A stretch of 64,000 nucleotides of DNA, from assembly GCA_900468805.1 (NCBI GenBank), contig UEIF01000030.1, forward strand, positions 1 through 64,000. The letters run 5' to 3'. This document shows, one piece after another, positions 41,305 through 49,705 of the stretch. The position numbers and the translations under genes are program-made. Positions within the stretch are counted from its first letter, which is position 1; each line of letters opens with the position of its first letter. A model generated the notes under the pieces. That model made no database searches. It was given only the letters and a program-made list of their open reading frames with translations, and had not been told where the DNA came from. Source of the DNA: Hyphomicrobiales bacterium (GTDB lineage: Bacteria; Pseudomonadota; Alphaproteobacteria; Rhizobiales; Rhizobiaceae).

Positions 41305-42213
41305 TTATGTGTCCGGATCCGAACCGGCCTCGGAGACGATCCAGTCGCGGAAGGCGGCAAGCGGCGCGTAATCGGCACGCTCCGGTGGGAAGGCGAGATA
41401 GTAGCGCTCGCGGCTTTCCATCTCCCTGTCAACGGCGGCAACGAGATCGCCGCGTTTCAATTCCTCCTGCATGAGGAAGGTTGGCAGCAGGGCGACACCG
41501 AGGCCGGCGATTGCTGCCTGCGCTGCCGTGGCGAACTGGTCGAACAACATGCCGTGCACGCTTTCGAAGTCGACGCCGCTATCGGCAAACCAGCGTTCCC
41601 AGGCGTCGGGCCGGGTCGTCAGATGTAAGAGAGGCACCGTCAGGAGGTCTTCCGGTCGGGTGATCGCATTGCGTTTGAGGAAGTCTGGGCTGCAGGCGGG
41701 CAGCGTGTGCTCCGACATCAGGAAGGCGAGTTCCGCGCCGGGCCAATGCGGATGACCGAAATGGATGGCGGCATCGATGGAATCAAGGCGGAAATCGAAG
41801 GGGGAAAGCCGGGTAGCGAGGTTGATCGTGACACCCGGATTGGCGGCAAGGAAGCGGCCGAGGCGCGGTGCCAGCCAGCGTGTACCGAAGGTCGGCAGGA
41901 TGGCGAGGTTCAGCGTGCCACCATGCGGGTTGGCGCGCAGGTTCAGCGAGGCGCTGGAGATGCGCCGCAGCGCTTCGCGGATTTCTCGAGCATAGGCATC
42001 ACCGGCGATTGTAAGGCGCACGGTTTGCCGCTCGCGCAGGAAAAGCTCGACACCGAGGTGTTCCTCCAGTGCCTTGACCTGGCGGCTGACGGCGCTCTGC
42101 GTCAGGTCGAGTTCGCGGGCCGCCGCCGTCACGCTGCCAGTGCGGGCTACTGCCTCGAAGGCGGCGAGATGGGAGATCGAGGGCAAAAACCGTCTTGGTG
42201 CGAGCATGATCAT
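41305..42213 (-). CDS. LysR-family regulator of the lysine catabolism genes
   Basis: 302-residue LysR-type regulator. N-terminal helix-turn-helix: LAAFEAVARTGSVTAAARELDLTQSAVSRQVKALEEHLG; the rest is the two-lobed effector domain of the GcvA-like branch (PSFxSxWLxPRL-type GTRWLAPRLGRFLAANPGV). It is divergent from hglS with a palindrome over its own start, so it likely controls hglS, amaA and amaB in response to a lysine-derived metabolite. Confidence 0.9.
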   Translation of the reverse strand: MIMLAPRRFLPSISHLAAFEAVARTGSVTAAARELDLTQSAVSRQVKALEEHLGVELFLRERQTVRLTIAGDAYAREIREALRRISSASLNLRANPHGGTLNLAILPTFGTRWLAPRLGRFLAANPGVTINLATRLSPFDFRLDSIDAAIHFGHPHWPGAELAFLMSEHTLPACSPDFLKRNAITRPEDLLTVPLLHLTTRPDAWERWFADSGVDFESVHGMLFDQFATAAQAAIAGLGVALLPTFLMQEELKRGDLVAAVDREMESRERYYLAFPPERADYAPLAAFRDWIVSEAGSDPDT

Positions 42214-42215
42214 TC

Positions 42216-42243
42216 CGTTTCAGAATGGGCTATTTCCGAAACG
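42216..42243. promoter_or_regulatory. Candidate LysR operator in the lysR-hglS intergenic region
   Basis: CGTTTC (42216-42221) and GAAACG (42238-42243) form an inverted repeat; inner bases extend it imperfectly (CGTTTCAGAAT against CGTTTCGGAAAT). It lies 3 bp outside the lysR start codon and about 75 bp before hglS. Confidence 0.6.
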
Positions 42244-42316
42244 TCGATATTCATGGCTCAAGCTGGATTGTAAAGAATTTCATCCTGCAAAATCGGAATG
42301 AACGCGGAGTTCCTTC

Positions 42317-43723
42317 ATGCCCGTCCCTTTCGTCTCCACGGACCACATCCGTTCGCTTTTCACCGAAGCCATGTCGCAGATGTACCGGACGGAGGTGCCG
42401 CAATACGGGACGCTGATCGAGCTTGTGGGGCAGGTCAACGCCGAAGTCCTCGCGAGAGACCAGGAACTCAGCGAGCGGCTTCGGCGTGCGGGCGAGCTGG
42501 AGCGTATCGATGTCGAGCGTCATGGCGCGATCCGTCTCGGAACGGCCGAAGAGCTGTTCACGATCCGCCGGCTCTTTGCCGTCATGGGCATGCAGTCGGT
42601 CGGTTACTACGATCTTTCGGTCGCCGGCGTTCCCGTACATTCCACCTGCTTTCGGCCGGTCGATGAGGCGGCGTTGAACGTCAACCCGTTTCGCGTTTTC
42701 ACCTCGCTTCTACGCTTGGAGCTGATCGAAGATGAAGATTTGCGTGCGGAAGTTGCTGCAATCCTCGCCAAACGGCGCATCTACACACCCCGTGCCATCG
42801 CTCTCATCGAACAGCACGAGAAGGCCAGCGGTCTGACGGAGCCGGAAGCTTCGGAATTTGTTGCCGAAGCGCTGGAAACCTTTCGCTGGCATGGCGAGGC
42901 GACGGTCAGTGCGGGGACCTACAAGCGGCTGCATGATACGCATCGCCTCATTGCTGACGTCGTCAGTTTCAAGGGTCCGCATATCAATCACCTGACACCG
43001 CGCACGCTCGATATTGACGAAGTGCAGCGGCGCATGCCGGCGCACGGCATCACACCCAAGGCTGTCATCGAAGGGCCGCCCCGGCGGGACTGTAATATCC
43101 TGCTGCGGCAGACGAGCTTCAAGGCGCTTGAGGAGCCGATCGCCTTTGCGGATGCTGCTGGGGCAGCATCAGGCACGCATACGGCCCGCTTCGGCGAGAT
43201 CGAACAGCGCGGTGTGGCGCTGACGGCCAAGGGGCGGGCGCTTTACGATAAGCTGCTTGCCTCGGTGCGCGGCGAAGTGCAGGTCGGCGCATCCGGCGCC
43301 AAGGCCAGCGATTATGATTCCGAGCTTGCCGAACGGTTCAAGGCGTTGACGGATAATTGGGATGAATTGCGGCGCGAGGGGCTGGCCTTTTTCCGCTATT
43401 CCGCCACCCCTGCCGGCATTGCGGTCAGAGGGCAGCTGCCGTCTGATCCGGAGGCATTGATCGCCAGAGGATATCTGCGCTTCGATCCGATCATCTACGA
43501 GGATTTCCTGCCCGTCAGTGCGGCTGGTATTTTCCAGTCGAATCTCGGTACGGACCAACAGCAGAATTATGCAACGCGTTCAAACCGCTCAGCCTTCGAA
43601 GAGGCGCTGGGCGCGAAGGTGCAGGACGAGCTCGCACTTTACGCCGAGCGGCAGGCTGCATCGCTCGATCTTGCCATGGAAAAGTTAGGCCTTTGCGACC
43701 TGACGCTGAAGACAGTGGCCTGA
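42317..43723 (+). CDS. hglS: 2-oxoadipate dioxygenase/decarboxylase (DUF1338, HglS)
   Basis: 468-residue VOC-like iron enzyme that converts 2-oxoadipate to D-2-hydroxyglutarate in lysine breakdown. Metal-ligand candidates are His69 (ERHGAIRLGT), His225 (HINHLTPR) and Glu294 (RFGEIEQRG), matching the His/His/Glu set of Pseudomonas putida HglS at nearly the same numbers. The substrate-carboxylate Arg is probably in STCFRPV. It heads the cluster with amaA and amaB, which together connect pipecolate and aminoadipate to central metabolism. Confidence 0.9.
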   Translation: MPVPFVSTDHIRSLFTEAMSQMYRTEVPQYGTLIELVGQVNAEVLARDQELSERLRRAGELERIDVERHGAIRLGTAEELFTIRRLFAVMGMQSVGYYDLSVAGVPVHSTCFRPVDEAALNVNPFRVFTSLLRLELIEDEDLRAEVAAILAKRRIYTPRAIALIEQHEKASGLTEPEASEFVAEALETFRWHGEATVSAGTYKRLHDTHRLIADVVSFKGPHINHLTPRTLDIDEVQRRMPAHGITPKAVIEGPPRRDCNILLRQTSFKALEEPIAFADAAGAASGTHTARFGEIEQRGVALTAKGRALYDKLLASVRGEVQVGASGAKASDYDSELAERFKALTDNWDELRREGLAFFRYSATPAGIAVRGQLPSDPEALIARGYLRFDPIIYEDFLPVSAAGIFQSNLGTDQQQNYATRSNRSAFEEALGAKVQDELALYAERQAASLDLAMEKLGLCDLTLKTVA

Positions 43724-43792
43724 TATTTGGCCGCTTCCGCAAGCGCGGAGGCGGCGCTAGAGTGCCGATTTCGATCCTGACTGGACTGTCCG

Positions 43793-45076
43793 ATGCTCAA
43801 TGATCCGCGCTCCCACGGCCTGTGGGAAAAGACTGCTCCCCAGCCGCCTGTTACGTCTGCGCTGGAAGGCGCTGCCGAGGCCGATGTCGTCATCGTCGGC
43901 GGCGGCTATACGGGCCTGTCCTCCGGCCTGCATTTAGCCGAGGCCGGGTCGCGAGTCGTGCTCCTGGAGGCGAAGGACATCGGTTTTGGTGGAGCAGGCC
44001 GCAATGTCGGCCTCATCAATGCAGGCATGTGGGTCATGCCTGATGATCTGCCCGGTGTGCTCGGATCTGTCTACGGTGAGCGGCTACTCGATCTGCTCGG
44101 CAATGCGCCGCAGCTGGTGATGGCGCTGATCGAAAAGCATGGCATCGCCTGCGAGCTTGAGAAGCAGGGCACCCTGCATTGTGCCGTCGGCCCCGACGGA
44201 TTGAAGGAAGTCGGGGAACGCTACAAACAGTGGTCGGCGCGTGGCGCGGCCGTCACGCTGCTCGATGCGGATGAGACGGCAAAACGCATCGGCACAAACG
44301 CCTATAGCGGATCTCTGCTCGATATGCGGGCCGGCACGCTGCAGCCGCTCGCCTATGCGCGCGGGCTTGCCCATGCCGCGCAACAGGCGGGCGTTGTGTT
44401 GCACACGGCGAGCCCGGTGATTGCGACGGAGCAGCAAGGCAGCCGCTGGGTGGTGAAGACAGCGCGGGGGCAAATCACCGCTGACTGGATCATCGTGGCG
44501 ACCGATGCCTACAGCACCGGCCCCTGGGAGCAGGTTCGCAACGAGCAGGTGTTTCTACCCTATTTCAATTTCGCCACCGTGCCGCTCGGCCATAATCTGC
44601 GTCAATCGATCCTGCCCAATCGCGAGGGTGTGTGGGACACGAAGGAGATCCTCTCCTCCTTCCGCATGGATCAGGCTGGTCGTCTGGTGTTCGGCAGTGT
44701 CGGAGCGCTGCGCAATACCGGCCTTTCCATCCACAAGGGCTGGGCGAAGCGCTCGCTGAAGCGGCTTTTCCCTGAGATCGGCGATGTCGAATTCGAGTGC
44801 GAATGGTACGGCCAGATCGGCATGACCGACAATGCGCTGCCGCGCTTCCACAAATTCGCTCCCAATGTCATCGGCTTTTCAGGCTATAATGGCCGCGGCA
44901 TCGCGCCCGGCACGGTGTTCGGCCGCACATTGGCAGAGCATATCCTCGGCCGGGTCGGCGAGGCGGACCTGCCTCTGCCCCTGACCGATCCCCGCGAGCC
45001 GAGCTTCCGCACGCTCAAGGAATTATGGTACGAAGCCGGCGCTCAGGTCGCCCATTTAGCCGATGCCCGTTTTTGA
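43793..45076 (+). CDS. amaA: FAD-dependent L-pipecolate oxidase (DAO family)
   Basis: 427-residue D-amino-acid-oxidase-fold enzyme. The FAD Rossmann motif is DVVIVGGGYTGLSSGLHLAEAG with the ribose-binding Glu in VVLLEAK; the GAGRNVGLINAGMWV element and the C-terminal GYNGRGIAPGT motif fit the PuuB/AmaA branch. Between hglS and amaB it most likely oxidises L-pipecolate to piperideine-6-carboxylate. A related amine oxidase (PuuB-like) is the main alternative. RBS is weak before ATG 43793. Confidence 0.83.
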   Translation: MLNDPRSHGLWEKTAPQPPVTSALEGAAEADVVIVGGGYTGLSSGLHLAEAGSRVVLLEAKDIGFGGAGRNVGLINAGMWVMPDDLPGVLGSVYGERLLDLLGNAPQLVMALIEKHGIACELEKQGTLHCAVGPDGLKEVGERYKQWSARGAAVTLLDADETAKRIGTNAYSGSLLDMRAGTLQPLAYARGLAHAAQQAGVVLHTASPVIATEQQGSRWVVKTARGQITADWIIVATDAYSTGPWEQVRNEQVFLPYFNFATVPLGHNLRQSILPNREGVWDTKEILSSFRMDQAGRLVFGSVGALRNTGLSIHKGWAKRSLKRLFPEIGDVEFECEWYGQIGMTDNALPRFHKFAPNVIGFSGYNGRGIAPGTVFGRTLAEHILGRVGEADLPLPLTDPREPSFRTLKELWYEAGAQVAHLADARF

Positions 45077-45100
45077 GAACAACAAGACTGGAACCAAGAT

Positions 45101-46639
45101 ATGACCATCGCCGTCCTCGATCTCGCCACCGAAACCGCCAAGCTGCTCGCCGATCTCGGCGTTGATGCCGGGAGCTATACGGGCGGTACGCTTTCCGTCT
45201 CCTCGCCGATTACGGGCAAGGAAATCGGCAAGCTGAAAGTGCATTCCGTCTCGGACGCCAAGGCGGCGATCGACGCGGCGCATCAGGCCTTCCTCGAATG
45301 GCGAGCGGTTCCGGCGCCGAAGCGTGGTGAGTTGATCCGCCTGCTCGGTGAAGAGTTGCGTGCCTCCAAGGTGGCACTCGGCCGGCTGGTCTCGATCGAA
45401 GTCGGCAAGATCACCTCCGAAGGTCTCGGCGAAGTGCAAGAAATGATCGATATCTGCGATTTTGCAGTCGGCCTTTCCCGCCAGCTTTACGGCCTGACGA
45501 TCGCCACCGAGCGTGCCGAACACAGGATGATGGAAAGCTGGCATCCGCTCGGCGCCATCGGCATCATATCGGCCTTCAACTTCCCGGTGGCTGTCTGGTC
45601 GTGGAATGCGGCGCTCGCCATCGTCTGCGGCAATTCCACCGTCTGGAAGCCCTCGGAAAAGACACCGCTGACGGGGCTTGCCGTTCAGGCGCTGTTCGAA
45701 AAGGCGCTGAAGCGTTTCGTCGCTGAAGGCGGCAAGGCGCCGGCAAATCTCTCGACGCTGCTGATCGGCGGTCGCGAGATCGGCGAAGTGTTGGTCGACC
45801 ATCCAAAGATCCCACTCGTTTCTGCGACCGGTTCCACGGCCATGGGCCGCGCCGTCGGTCCGCGCTTGTCGCAGCGTTTTGCCCGCGCGATCCTGGAGCT
45901 CGGGGGCAACAACGCCGCGATCGTCTGCCCGACGGCCGATCTCGATCTGACGCTGCGCGGTGTCGCCTTTGCGGCGATGGGCACGGCCGGCCAGCGCTGC
46001 ACGTCGCTGCGCCGTCTCTTCGTGCATGAGAGTGTTTACGACCAGCTCGTGCCGCGATTGAAGAAGGCCTATGGTTCGGTGACGATCGGCAATCCGCTGG
46101 AGACCGGCACGCTCGTCGGCCCGCTGATCGACGGGCAGGCTTTTGAGAAAATGCAGGCAGCGCTTGGTCAGGCAAAGGCTGCAGGCGGCTCCATCGTCGG
46201 TGGCGACCGCATCGAGAATGGTTCGGCAGAAGCCTTCTACGTTCGCCCGGCGCTCGTCGAAATGTCCACCCAGGCTGGCCCGGTCGAGAACGAGACCTTC
46301 GCGCCGATCCTCTATGTCATCAAGTACAGCGATTTCGACGCCGTGCTGGAGCTGCATAACGCCGTGCCGCAGGGCTTGTCTTCCTCGATCTTCACCAACA
46401 ACATGCGCGAAGCCGAGACTTTCCTCTCCTCGCGCGGTTCGGATTGCGGCATTGCAAATGTCAACATCGGTCCGTCCGGCGCTGAAATCGGCGGCGCCTT
46501 CGGCGGCGAGAAGGAAACCGGCGGTGGCCGCGAATCCGGTTCGGATGCCTGGAAGGCCTATATGCGGCGTGCCACGAACACGATCAACTACGGTAAGACC
46601 CTGCCGCTGGCGCAGGGCGTGAAGTTCGACGTCGAATAA
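45101..46639 (+). CDS. amaB: L-aminoadipate-semialdehyde dehydrogenase
   Basis: 512-residue aldehyde dehydrogenase. Catalytic Glu lies in LELGGNNA and catalytic Cys in GTAGQRCTSLRR; NAD site elements (FNFPVAVWSWNAALAIVCGN, KPSEKTPL) are intact. The sequence is of the ALDH7/AmaB group (antiquitin-like), which oxidises alpha-aminoadipate semialdehyde to aminoadipate. It directly follows amaA by 24 bp and is closed by a terminator, giving hglS-amaA-amaB as the lysine unit. Confidence 0.9.
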   Translation: MTIAVLDLATETAKLLADLGVDAGSYTGGTLSVSSPITGKEIGKLKVHSVSDAKAAIDAAHQAFLEWRAVPAPKRGELIRLLGEELRASKVALGRLVSIEVGKITSEGLGEVQEMIDICDFAVGLSRQLYGLTIATERAEHRMMESWHPLGAIGIISAFNFPVAVWSWNAALAIVCGNSTVWKPSEKTPLTGLAVQALFEKALKRFVAEGGKAPANLSTLLIGGREIGEVLVDHPKIPLVSATGSTAMGRAVGPRLSQRFARAILELGGNNAAIVCPTADLDLTLRGVAFAAMGTAGQRCTSLRRLFVHESVYDQLVPRLKKAYGSVTIGNPLETGTLVGPLIDGQAFEKMQAALGQAKAAGGSIVGGDRIENGSAEAFYVRPALVEMSTQAGPVENETFAPILYVIKYSDFDAVLELHNAVPQGLSSSIFTNNMREAETFLSSRGSDCGIANVNIGPSGAEIGGAFGGEKETGGGRESGSDAWKAYMRRATNTINYGKTLPLAQGVKFDVE

Positions 46640-46660
46640 GGCGAGGCTGGTTGAAATTGC

Positions 46661-46692
46661 AAAAGGCGGCGTCCTCGGACGTCGCCTTTTTT
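46661..46692 (+). terminator. Intrinsic terminator of amaB
   Basis: AAAAGGCG (46661-46668) pairs with CGCCTTTT (46683-46690), with GTCC/GGAC in the inner stem, followed by further T residues. Confidence 0.88.
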
Positions 46693-46846
46693 GACGAGAT
46701 CTGGATTTATTCCCGCGAAGATGAAAGATTTAGTCAAGATAATGTGATGCCGTTTTCGGCAGCGAAACTTGAAGTAATCAGTCAACAAAAATATACGGCT
46801 GCCATCACCCTTGGGGAACTCGGGTGACATCGTCACGGAGGCCATC

Positions 46847-47872
46847 ATGAAAATTGCTCTTACCCGTCTTTCCGGCGCGTTCGCGCTTGCCGCTTCGCTT
46901 CTCGCTGCCACTACACTCGCTGGCAGCGCCAATGCGCAGGAGGCCGAAGGTATCGTCGTTTACAATGCGCAGCACGAAAGCCTCGGCCGCGAATGGATCG
47001 ATGCCTTCACCAAGGAGACTGGCATCAAGGTCACCATGCGCCAGGGCAGCGACATGCAGTTTGCCAACCAGATCATTCAGGAAGGCGATGCTTCGCCTGC
47101 AGACGTATTCCTGACCGAAAATTCGCCGGCGATGACGCTGGTCGATGGCGCCGGCCTCTTCGCGCCGGTCGAGAAGGAAACGCTGGATCAGGTTCCGGAA
47201 CGATATCGCCCGACCGACGGCATGTGGACCGGCATTGCCGCCCGTACCACGGTTTTTGCCTATGACAAGACCAAGCTGACCGAAGATAAGTTGCCGAAGT
47301 CGATGCTCGACCTCCAGGACCCGGCCTGGAAGGGCCGCTGGGGTGCCGCTCCTGCCGGCGCTGACTTCCAGGCGATCGTTGCCGCCTTCCTGCAGCTGAA
47401 GGGCGAAGATGCCACCAAGGCATGGCTGAAGGGCCTCAAAGACAATGCCACTCCCTATAAGGGCAACAGCGTCGCCATGAAGGCCGTCAATGCCGGCGAA
47501 GTCGAAGGCGCAATCATCTATCACTATTACTGGTTCGGCGATCGGGCGAAGACCGGCGAAAACAGCAAGAATGTCGGCCTGCACTACTTCAAGAACCAGG
47601 ACCCGGGCGCCTTCGTCAGCGTGTCCGGCGGCGGTATCCTGAAGTCCACGCAGCACATGAAGGAAGCTCAGGCTTTTCTGAAATACATCACCAGCAAGAC
47701 CGGCCAGACCGTCCTCAAGGATGGCGATTCCTATGAATACGCCATCGGCAAGGACGCTGCCTCCAACGACAAGCTGGTGCCGCTTGCCGACCTCAATGCG
47801 CCTGATGTCGAAGCCTCGACCCTCGACAGCAGGAAGGTCGTGGAGTTGATGACGGCCGCAGGCCTCATCTGA
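46847..47872 (+). CDS. fbpA: Ferric iron ABC transporter, periplasmic binding protein
   Basis: 341-residue Fe(III)-binding protein. The signal peptide (MKIALTRLSGAFALAASLLA...ANAQ) begins at ATG 46847, which has GGAG 9 nt before; the longer frame from 46811 is not needed. The mature part begins EGIVVYNAQHESLGREWIDAFTKETG, with the FbpA-type His in the first loop and the paired Tyr (YHYYWFGD) that binds iron. First gene of an fbpABC set. No clear Irr or RirA box was identified upstream. Confidence 0.9.
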   Translation: MKIALTRLSGAFALAASLLAATTLAGSANAQEAEGIVVYNAQHESLGREWIDAFTKETGIKVTMRQGSDMQFANQIIQEGDASPADVFLTENSPAMTLVDGAGLFAPVEKETLDQVPERYRPTDGMWTGIAARTTVFAYDKTKLTEDKLPKSMLDLQDPAWKGRWGAAPAGADFQAIVAAFLQLKGEDATKAWLKGLKDNATPYKGNSVAMKAVNAGEVEGAIIYHYYWFGDRAKTGENSKNVGLHYFKNQDPGAFVSVSGGGILKSTQHMKEAQAFLKYITSKTGQTVLKDGDSYEYAIGKDAASNDKLVPLADLNAPDVEASTLDSRKVVELMTAAGLI

Positions 47873-47878
47873 GCCTTT

Positions 47879-47919
47879 GCGCAAAAGCGTGCCTCGGTTT
47901 TGCGACAACGACAGGCGCG
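47879..47919. repeat. Dispersed rhizobial palindromic repeat, copy 4, inverted
   Basis: GCGCAAAAGCGTGCCTCGG, then TTTTGCGACAACGACAGGCGC; its reverse complement aligns with copies 1-3 around the GCAAAACCG core. Located just after the fbpA stop. Confidence 0.55.
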
Positions 47920-47929
47920 GAACAAGGAC

Positions 47930-47973
47930 TTAAAGCGCGGCAAGCGGATCTGAAAGATCGCGACGCGCTTTAA
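47930..47973. repeat. Inverted repeat TTAAAGCGCG...CGCGCTTTAA
   Basis: A perfect 10-bp inverted repeat (47930-47939 with 47964-47973) with a 24-nt spacer that can also partly pair (GATCTGAAAGATC). Together with copy 4 it makes a structured fbpA 3' region. Confidence 0.65.
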
Positions 47974-48049
47974 ACCTTTCTGCCGCAGGCTTGTTCCGGC
48001 TAAAACTATTGCTTTTGGCTCAAGAAAACCTTAGGGCATGACGAAATCC

Positions 48050-48086
48050 GGCAACCGCTTCTCAAAAGCGGTTGCCTTCCTTTTTC
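48050..48086 (+). terminator. Strong hairpin with T-rich tail between fbpA and fbpB
   Basis: GGCAACCGCTT (48050-48060) pairs perfectly with AAGCGGTTGCC (48066-48076), loop CTCAA, followed by TTCCTTTTTC. It looks like an intrinsic terminator or attenuator that would keep fbpA mRNA above fbpBC. It lies inside the longest possible fbpB reading frame, which argues for a later fbpB start. Confidence 0.72.
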
Positions 48087-48106
48087 AGCGTGTAAAGGCA
48101 TCGGCC

Positions 48107-49705
48107 TTGCTGCAGGACAACAGATTGCTTGCATCCGGCAATAAGGCGCCGGTAGCGCCAAGGGCCGCGCGAACGGTTTTGCCGCGCGGGCCCATGCCGC
48201 ACGCTTCCGTCGTCCTCCTCGCATCGATCGTCGCGATCTTCAGCCTCGTGCCACTCGGCTTCATCGCGTGGGTGACCTATGATGTCGGCTGGGAAGTCGT
48301 GAAGACGCTGGTCTTCCGACCGCGTGTCGGCGAACTTCTCGTCAATACGATTCTCTTGGAATCGTTCACTATTCCTCTGTCTATCGCGCTTGCCGTCACG
48401 CTTGCCTGGTTGACGGAGCGAACAAATATCCCCTTTGCAAGACTTTGGGCGTGGCTGGCGATTGCACCCCTCGCGGTGCCGGCCTTCGTGCATTCCTACG
48501 CCTGGGTCAGCCTTCTTCCAGGCATGCGCGGCCTGCAGAGCGGTGTCTTCGTTTCCGTGCTTGCCTATTATCCGTTCCTGTACCTTCCGGTTGCCGCGGC
48601 GCTCCGCAGGCTCGATCCTGCGATCGAGGATGCCGCCGCCTCGCTCGGCCTTGGGCCTTGGCGCGTCTTCTTCCGCACGGTCCTACCGCAGCTTCGCCTT
48701 GCCATTTGCGGCGGCTCGCTGCTGATCGCGCTGCACCTGCTTTCGGAATACGGTCTGTTCGTCATGATCCGGTTCGACACGTTCGCTACCGCGATCGTCG
48801 ACCAGTTTCAGTCTTCCTACAACAGCCCGGCCTCCAATATGCTCGGCGGTGTGCTCGTCGCCTGCTGCCTGTTCCTGCTTGGCCTCGAAGTGCTGCTGCG
48901 TGGCAATGAGCGGTATGCCCGTGTCGGTTCCGGTTCCGCGCGTCCGGCCGATCGCCGCCGGCTCGGCTGGTTCGTGTTGCCGGCCGTCGTGTTGCCGGTC
49001 GTCCTCGCGGCGCTGACGCTTGGCGTGCCGCTGATCACGCTTGGGCGCTGGCTCTATCTCGGCGGTGTAGAAATCTGGCGCATCGAAGTGGTGAGCGCTT
49101 TTGCGCAGACGATCGTGCTTGCCATTGCCGGTGGCGTGCTGACGACGATTGCCGCTGCGCCCATGGCCTGGCTATCGGTGCGCGCGCCGGGACGTCTCCA
49201 GCGCATTCTTGAAGCCTGCCACTATTATGTCGGCTCGTTGCCGGGCGTCGTCGTGGCGCTGGCGCTGGTCTCGATCACAGTCCGTATGATCCTGCCGCTC
49301 TACCAGACTTTCGCCACGCTGCTCGTCGCCTATGTGCTGCTCTTCCTGCCGCGCGCCATGGTCGGCCTGCGTGCCAGCATCGCGCAGGCGCCGGTCGAGC
49401 TCGAGCGGGCGGCAATGGGGCTCGGCCGCACGCCGGGACAGGCGGTCCGGCAGATCACCATGCGGCTTGCCGCGCCAGGTGCGGCGGCCAGCGTGGCGCT
49501 TGCCGCGCTCGGCATTACCAACGAGTTGACGGCGACGCTGATGCTGTCGCCGAACGGCGTCGATACGCTGGCGACGAAATTCTGGTCGCTGACCAGCGAG
49601 ATCGACTATGTCTCGGCAGCACCTTACGCCTTCATGATGGTCGTGTTGTCGCTGCCACTTACTCTCATGCTCTATGCCCAATCGAAACGGACTGCCGGTC
49701 AATGA
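48107..49705 (+). CDS. fbpB: Ferric iron ABC transporter, fused permease
   Basis: About 530-residue membrane protein with two copies of the binding-protein-dependent permease core, about 12 helices. The first EAA-like loop is DAAASLGLGPWRVFFRTVLPQ; the second is ERAAMGLGRTPGQAVRQITMRLA. It forms the iron channel with the fbpC ATPase. The frame opens at ATG 48038, but a terminator-like hairpin covers codons 5-13; TTG 48107 has AAAGG 8 nt upstream, and ATG 48194 lies just before the first helix. I use 48107 with low certainty on the start. Overlaps fbpC by 4 nt. Confidence 0.86.
   Translation: MLQDNRLLASGNKAPVAPRAARTVLPRGPMPHASVVLLASIVAIFSLVPLGFIAWVTYDVGWEVVKTLVFRPRVGELLVNTILLESFTIPLSIALAVTLAWLTERTNIPFARLWAWLAIAPLAVPAFVHSYAWVSLLPGMRGLQSGVFVSVLAYYPFLYLPVAAALRRLDPAIEDAAASLGLGPWRVFFRTVLPQLRLAICGGSLLIALHLLSEYGLFVMIRFDTFATAIVDQFQSSYNSPASNMLGGVLVACCLFLLGLEVLLRGNERYARVGSGSARPADRRRLGWFVLPAVVLPVVLAALTLGVPLITLGRWLYLGGVEIWRIEVVSAFAQTIVLAIAGGVLTTIAAAPMAWLSVRAPGRLQRILEACHYYVGSLPGVVVALALVSITVRMILPLYQTFATLLVAYVLLFLPRAMVGLRASIAQAPVELERAAMGLGRTPGQAVRQITMRLAAPGAAASVALAALGITNELTATLMLSPNGVDTLATKFWSLTSEIDYVSAAPYAFMMVVLSLPLTLMLYAQSKRTAGQ

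Noticed and set aside
46693..46846. Irr or RirA iron box upstream of fbpA
   Set aside because: AT-rich sequence is present but no clear match to either palindrome could be defended by eye.
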